From a virus: a stretch of DNA of 23,632 nucleotides. The stretch spans positions 1 to 23,632 of IMG/VR virus record IMGVR_UViG_3300046463_000770; one strand, written 5' to 3'. The notes beneath the pieces are model-generated. The model saw nothing but the letters and a program-made list of their open reading frames with translations, was not told the DNA's origin and made no database searches. Positions 20,760 to 23,632 of this stretch are shown piece by piece. Position numbers and translations under genes: made by a program. Within the stretch, counting starts at the first letter, position 1; each line of letters starts with the position of its first letter.

Positions 20760-20948
20760 TCAGCCTGCCATCGCAATTCTCAGTGCTACCGCAGCCTCAA
20801 GCAGTTTATTCGCCTGGTTCGAGACAGTCGTCGCTAAGGCATCATTTCCAGCGTCCCTTAGCATTGCTGCTAAATCGAGCAGTTTCCCCACCTCGATCTC
20901 AACGACGCGAACGGATTCGGTTATCTGGTATTGAAGTGAGTGCGCCAT
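20760..20948 (-). CDS. Small helical protein, 62 aa
   Basis: Not recognised. ATG at 20948 with AGGG about 8 bases upstream is preferred over the longer open frame to 21110, whose translation looks like noncoding sequence. The protein is predicted to be all helix (SVRVVEIEVGKLLDLAAMLR, TTVSNQANKLLEAAVALRIA) and could dimerise through these helices. It lies on the minus strand upstream of the toxin-antitoxin unit, separated by its promoter. No function is suggested by the sequence. Confidence 0.6.
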   Translation of the reverse strand: MAHSLQYQITESVRVVEIEVGKLLDLAAMLRDAGNDALATTVSNQANKLLEAAVALRIAMAG

Positions 20949-21110
20949 GCCGCCAGCCCTCGCTCCAGATCGGCTGTGATTCCCGTGCGCCGGGTGATCC
21001 GCAGTACCTCTAATGGTTGTCGCGACAACAGTTGACCGGGTTAACCCTGAGCTTGGCGCGTCTACAGATCGCCGCCTAGCCAGATGAATCAGCACGCAAA
21101 CATGCCCCAC

Positions 21111-21465
21111 CAGAACACGCGCCGCTCTTGAACCTTAGTGAAGCTGTTGCCATCGTCCGAGCTCGGAACAACGTGTGCCCTTCTCGCCCGTACAACTTGC
21201 TAACGACGCGAAATTTATCACCATTGAATCGCCACTACGAGAAGCGCCGCAGCGAATCTTCCGGTCTTCTCCAAAATTAGCAAAACATCATTTAGCAATT
21301 TGTATTGACGATTTATTTAGCTTTTGCTAATTTTACATCGCATCTCCTTTGCCTCGTGGCAAAACTAAGCCATCACCAAATTTGCGAATGCCAACAACGC
21401 GGCGGGACTTTGCTCGCCCTGGAGAAACTGTGTCGTTGGCGAGCCTTAACCCGAGAGGTTGCACA
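21111..21465. promoter_or_regulatory. Upstream region of the int operon with immunity-operator motifs
   Basis: About 350 bases without an accepted gene. It holds copies of the cro/cI operator motif: CTTGCTAACG at 21196-21205, AAATTAGCAAA at 21274-21284 (inverted TTTGCTAATTT), TTTAGCAATTT at 21291-21301, and TTTGCTAATTT at 21323-21333. A plus-strand promoter TTGACG (21305-21310) with TAATTT (21328-21333, 17-base spacer) overlaps the last copy. The open plus-strand frame from TTG 21349 is treated as leader because a better start lies at 21466. Confidence 0.7.
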
Positions 21466-21651
21466 GTGATTACTCAAACACAGAACCCAGCAAGCGAATT
21501 CGCGGAGTTTGGCCAGCGCCTTATAGACCTGGGCATGGCAATGAAGCGCGACCAGACCACGGTGAGGGATCTTCAGGAGCTAGCAAAAGCGTGCGGCATC
21601 AAGCTGCTGGCCCTTCGCTTCGTGCCTGGCGCAGAGGTGCGCAATGGCTAA
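21466..21651 (+). CDS. Uncharacterised 61-aa protein, first gene of int operon
   Basis: Not recognised. GTG at 21466 is chosen because GAGAGG lies 8 bases upstream; the frame is open back to TTG 21349, but that stretch covers the promoter region and lacks a ribosome site. The product is small and helical (EFAEFGQRLIDLGMAMKRDQ, VRDLQELAKACGIKLLALRF). It overlaps the next gene by 8 bases, so translation is coupled. Position at the head of the recombination operon suggests a small regulator or accessory, without direct evidence. Confidence 0.6.
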   Translation: MITQTQNPASEFAEFGQRLIDLGMAMKRDQTTVRDLQELAKACGIKLLALRFVPGAEVRNG

Positions 21652-22027
21652 AACGATCCTGCAGGTCCATCAAGGCGGCGTCCATTTCTACCTGAACACA
21701 GAGAGCTCATCACCCAACACCGGGCACAGGAACCGGTACCGGCTGTTCAAAACTGAAAACTATGGCCGTGACAAGTCGGGATGGATTCAGGTTGGTTCGA
21801 TGGCTGGGCAGGAATTGAAATCAATTGAAGGTGAGGCTGCGTTGTTTGAGGCTTGCGAGAAGCTCTTTGCCAGTAAAAATCCCCACTGTTATGGACACCA
21901 TGGGGCTATACGCGGCACAGCAGGCAAGTGGGAGGGAGAAGCCTTCCCTATCCGCCAAAGCCACCTGAAATCGAAATTGGCGGCCGAGCCCGCCTGCAGC
22001 GTCGGCCATGACGTGAGGAAGATATGA
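21644..22027 (+). CDS. Uncharacterised 127-aa protein in int operon
   Basis: Not recognised. ATG at 21644 overlaps the previous gene by 8 bases, and its stop overlaps the next start by ATGA. The first half is aromatic and basic (GGVHFYLNTESSSP, HRNRYRLFKTENYGRDKSGW), followed by an acidic stretch around IEGEAALFEACEKLF and a His/Cys-containing segment (NPHCYGHHGAIRG). With CYGHH and a second Cys near the end (EPACSVGHD), zinc binding is possible but not established. Confidence 0.65.
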   Translation: MAKTILQVHQGGVHFYLNTESSSPNTGHRNRYRLFKTENYGRDKSGWIQVGSMAGQELKSIEGEAALFEACEKLFASKNPHCYGHHGAIRGTAGKWEGEAFPIRQSHLKSKLAAEPACSVGHDVRKI

Positions 22028-22410
22028 CCGCAGATCTTGCACTCCTCCCCCGCTTTATACGGGCCAAACAGGCGCCCGCTTATCTTGGTATGTGCCGCGC
22101 CGTGTTTGACGCCGAAGTTCGCCCGCACATCCACGAATTCCCGATTGGGAAACAGGGCGTTGCATTCGACAGGCTTGAACTGGACGCATGGGCAGACGCG
22201 TACATCGAGTCGATGGCAATTGAAAAAGCCAGCAATGAGGACAACAATCGGCCCCGCAGTGGGCGCCAAGGAGTTAATAAATGGCGCGAAAAACAATCTC
22301 CGGCCTCTACGAGAGGAACGGAATCTGGCACATCGACAAGGTCGTCAGAGGTCAGCGACTTCAGGAAAGCACTGGAACAAGCGAAAGGCAGGAAGCGGAG
22401 CAGTACCTGA
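22024..22410 (+). CDS. AlpA/Xis-like excisionase candidate, 128 aa
   Basis: Probable MerR/AlpA-type winged-helix protein acting as excisionase or as regulator of the integrase. The HTH-like part is LLPRFIRAKQAPAYLGMCRAVFDAEVRPHI (about 7-36, in two overlapping pieces), with GKQGVAFDRLELDAWADAYI (about 43-62) as the following strand-helix typical of AlpA. ATG 22024 has GAGGAAG close upstream. The last 43 residues, which are Ser/Arg/Lys-rich, are encoded in a region that overlaps the integrase gene by 130 bases in another frame. The order Xis-like gene before integrase is usual. Xis function is inferred. Confidence 0.72.
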   Translation: MTADLALLPRFIRAKQAPAYLGMCRAVFDAEVRPHIHEFPIGKQGVAFDRLELDAWADAYIESMAIEKASNEDNNRPRSGRQGVNKWREKQSPASTRGTESGTSTRSSEVSDFRKALEQAKGRKRSST

Positions 22411-23477
22411 TTCACCGGCTGGAAAAGCTCAGGCAGGAAAAGGTCTATGGCGTGCGCCAGGTTCGTACCTGGCGTGAGGCCGCCACGCGATTCCTGGTTG
22501 AATTCAAGGACCAGGCGTCGATCGGACTGTCCGCTTCACATATTGAACAGCTGGACCCGTACATCGGTGATCTGCCGATCACCCATATAGATGACGGAAC
22601 CCTGGCTGCTTTCAAGCGAGATAGGCAGAAGCCGACGACAAGCGAAAAAGGGAAGTTGAAACCAGGAGTCTCGAACCGGACAGTGAACATCGCCTTACAG
22701 CGAATCGTTCGGATCCTAAACCTGTGCCACAGGAAGTGGCGAGACGCAGAGAAACGGCCGTGGCTGGATAGCGTGCCGATGATCTCGATGCTGGAAGAAA
22801 GGAAGTCGAGCAGGAAGCCCTACCCCATGTCATGGGCAGAGCAGTCAATGTTGTTCGCGGAAATTCCTGACCACCTGTTGAGGATGTCGCTCTACAAGGT
22901 GAACACGGGTTGCCGGGAACAGGAAGTCTGCAAGCTTCAGTGGGATTGGGAAATTCGGGTGCCGGAACTGGGAACGAGCGTGTTCCTGATCCCTGCTGAC
23001 TTTGGCGGGAGGAGTGAAAAATCTGGTGTGAAGAACGGCGATGAGAGGCTAGTGGTGCTGAACAAGGTGGCGATGTCGGTCATCGATGGGCAGCGCGGTC
23101 TGCATTCGAAGTATGTCTTCCCGTATGGGCAGCCGGACGAACACGGTGCGACCCCGATGCACCGGATGAATGACACAGCGTGGAAGAAGGCCAGGGTGAG
23201 AGCGGCGGCGAAGTGGGAAGTGGAACACAAGTCACCGGCACACCCTGGGTTCAGATCGATCAGGATTCACGACCTTAAGCACACCTTTGGCAGAAGGCTA
23301 CGTGCAGCGGGCGTGACACTGGAAGATCGGAAGGCGCTCTTGGGGCACAAGAATGGCAGCGTTACGAGCCACTATTCTACCGCAGAGCTCGAGCAGTTGA
23401 TTGAGGCGGCAAACAAAGTATCAGCGACCGATTCGAGAGGACCGGCATTGACCATCTTGAGGAGGAAAACGGGATGA
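22281..23477 (+). CDS. int: Tyrosine-recombinase integrase
   Basis: Site-specific recombinase of 398 aa that inserts the phage at the adjacent tRNA-Pro. N-terminal arm-binding region about 1-55, core-binding domain about 60-170 (TWREAATRFLVEFKDQA, VSNRTVNIALQRIVRILNLC), catalytic domain from about 180. Catalytic residues: Arg212 in NTGCREQEV, a Lys near 251, His330 in IHDLKHTFGRR, His356 in LLGHKNG, and nucleophile Tyr365 in SHYSTAE. The second catalytic Arg (position 333) is Lys: HDLKH in place of HDLRH. ATG 22281 has AAGGAG 7 bases upstream. The gene ends 69 bases before the tRNA. Confidence 0.95.
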   Translation: MARKTISGLYERNGIWHIDKVVRGQRLQESTGTSERQEAEQYLIHRLEKLRQEKVYGVRQVRTWREAATRFLVEFKDQASIGLSASHIEQLDPYIGDLPITHIDDGTLAAFKRDRQKPTTSEKGKLKPGVSNRTVNIALQRIVRILNLCHRKWRDAEKRPWLDSVPMISMLEERKSSRKPYPMSWAEQSMLFAEIPDHLLRMSLYKVNTGCREQEVCKLQWDWEIRVPELGTSVFLIPADFGGRSEKSGVKNGDERLVVLNKVAMSVIDGQRGLHSKYVFPYGQPDEHGATPMHRMNDTAWKKARVRAAAKWEVEHKSPAHPGFRSIRIHDLKHTFGRRLRAAGVTLEDRKALLGHKNGSVTSHYSTAELEQLIEAANKVSATDSRGPALTILRRKTG

Positions 23478-23506
23478 ATCCCCGCAAAAGTCCCTGCGCA
23501 TGAAAA

Positions 23507-23530
23507 AGCCCAACTGGTTAGAGTTGGGCT
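23507..23530 (-). terminator. Terminator after tRNA-Pro, minus strand
   Basis: Perfect eight-base stem AGCCCAAC (23507-23514) with GTTGGGCT (23523-23530), loop TGGTTAGA. The minus-strand tail is TTTTTCATG, so it stops leftward transcription of the tRNA. On the plus strand the tail is AAGTC, which makes a poor integrase terminator. Confidence 0.8.
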
Positions 23531-23546
23531 AAGTCATTGAATAATA

Positions 23547-23590
23547 TGGTCGGGACGGAGTGATTCGAACACTCGACCCCTAGCACCCCA
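23547..23590. other. Probable phage attachment site in the 3' half of tRNA-Pro
   Basis: The integrase gene ends 69 bases away and points at the tRNA 3' end, the standard arrangement for integration into a tRNA. The core should lie in the 3' half of the tRNA, and the sequence left of about 23547 should then be phage DNA. The other attachment site is outside the window, so the core cannot be defined; the limits given are approximate. Confidence 0.5.
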
Positions 23591-23623
23591 TGCTAGTGCG
23601 CTACCGGACTGCGCTACGCCCCG
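23547..23623 (-). tRNA. tRNA-Pro(GGG)
   Basis: 77-base cloverleaf on the minus strand. Acceptor CGGGGCG pairs with CGTCCCG, D arm contains AGCGCAGTCCGGTAGCGC, anticodon stem CTAGC/GCTAG encloses ATGGGGT with anticodon GGG, and the T arm is GAGTG-TTCGAAT-CACTC. The CCA end is encoded. All stems pair (one G-T in the acceptor), so the gene is intact. Its 3' end faces the integrase. Confidence 0.95.
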
Positions 23624-23632
23624 ACTAGGCGT

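Noticed and set aside
21349-21465. TTG-initiated extension of the 61-aa protein
   Set aside because: No ribosome site, overlap with the candidate promoter's transcript start region, and a much better GTG start at 21466.

Overview
The window is the right-hand end of a temperate Siphoviridae-like prophage integrated in a Pseudomonas chromosome. Support for this: a tyrosine integrase pointing at an intact tRNA-Pro(GGG) at the right edge, a complete immunity and replication region, a Q-type late antiterminator, and the start of a late operon (lysis, terminase, portal, head protein) that runs off the left edge. Pseudomonas is inferred from the style of several small proteins (DUF3077, the CII/Cro pair, AGCCCGGC-type terminators) and moderately high GC. 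I ran no database search, so family names are recognition by eye.

Layout from left to right. (1) 1-6394, minus strand, late genes in tight ATGA/TAATG overlaps. In transcription order: three small membrane/holin-like proteins, an Acb2/Tad1-hairpin protein (probable anti-CBASS sponge), a one-helix membrane protein, a 71-aa unknown, an HslV-like Ntn hydrolase, terminase small and large subunits, a DUF4055-type portal, and a gp7/Mu-F-type head protein cut by the window edge. (2) 6395-7362, a spacer with three minus-strand terminator hairpins and one or two small genes, lying between Q and the late genes. (3) 7363-12484, minus strand, the early operon: Cro, CII-like activator, two unknowns, an O-like initiator with an iteron origin inside its gene, a DnaC-like loader, a DnaB-like helicase, an unknown, and the Q antiterminator. 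(4) 12485-13044, the cro/cI control region and a 141-aa CI-like repressor on the plus strand. (5) 13055-14977, a second immunity locus resembling P22 immI: Arc-like protein, DUF3077 protein and a Rha-KilAC antirepressor on the minus strand, facing a divergent XRE repressor.

(6) 15148-20948, accessory cargo: a coiled-coil unknown, an exported small protein, a polymerase-beta-type nucleotidyltransferase, a terminator-rich repeat region, and a three-gene HigB / HigA-ImmA / unknown module with its own palindromic operator. (7) 21111-23477, plus strand, the recombination operon: two small unknowns, an AlpA/Xis-like protein and the integrase. Its upstream region carries the same TTTGCTAATTT motifs as the cro/cI control region. 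(8) tRNA-Pro at 23547-23623.

How the parts may work together (inference): CI-like repressor bound to TTTGCTAA-type sites would silence both the early operon and the int operon. Because this repressor has no visible self-cleavage domain, release from lysogeny may depend on the Rha-KilAC antirepressor, itself controlled by the XRE/Arc pair. After induction, O, DnaC-like and DnaB-like proteins would act at the iterons, and Q would carry transcription through the terminators into the lysis and packaging genes. The HigBA-ImmA module, nucleotidyltransferase, exported protein and Acb2-like protein are best read as stability, defence and counter-defence functions.
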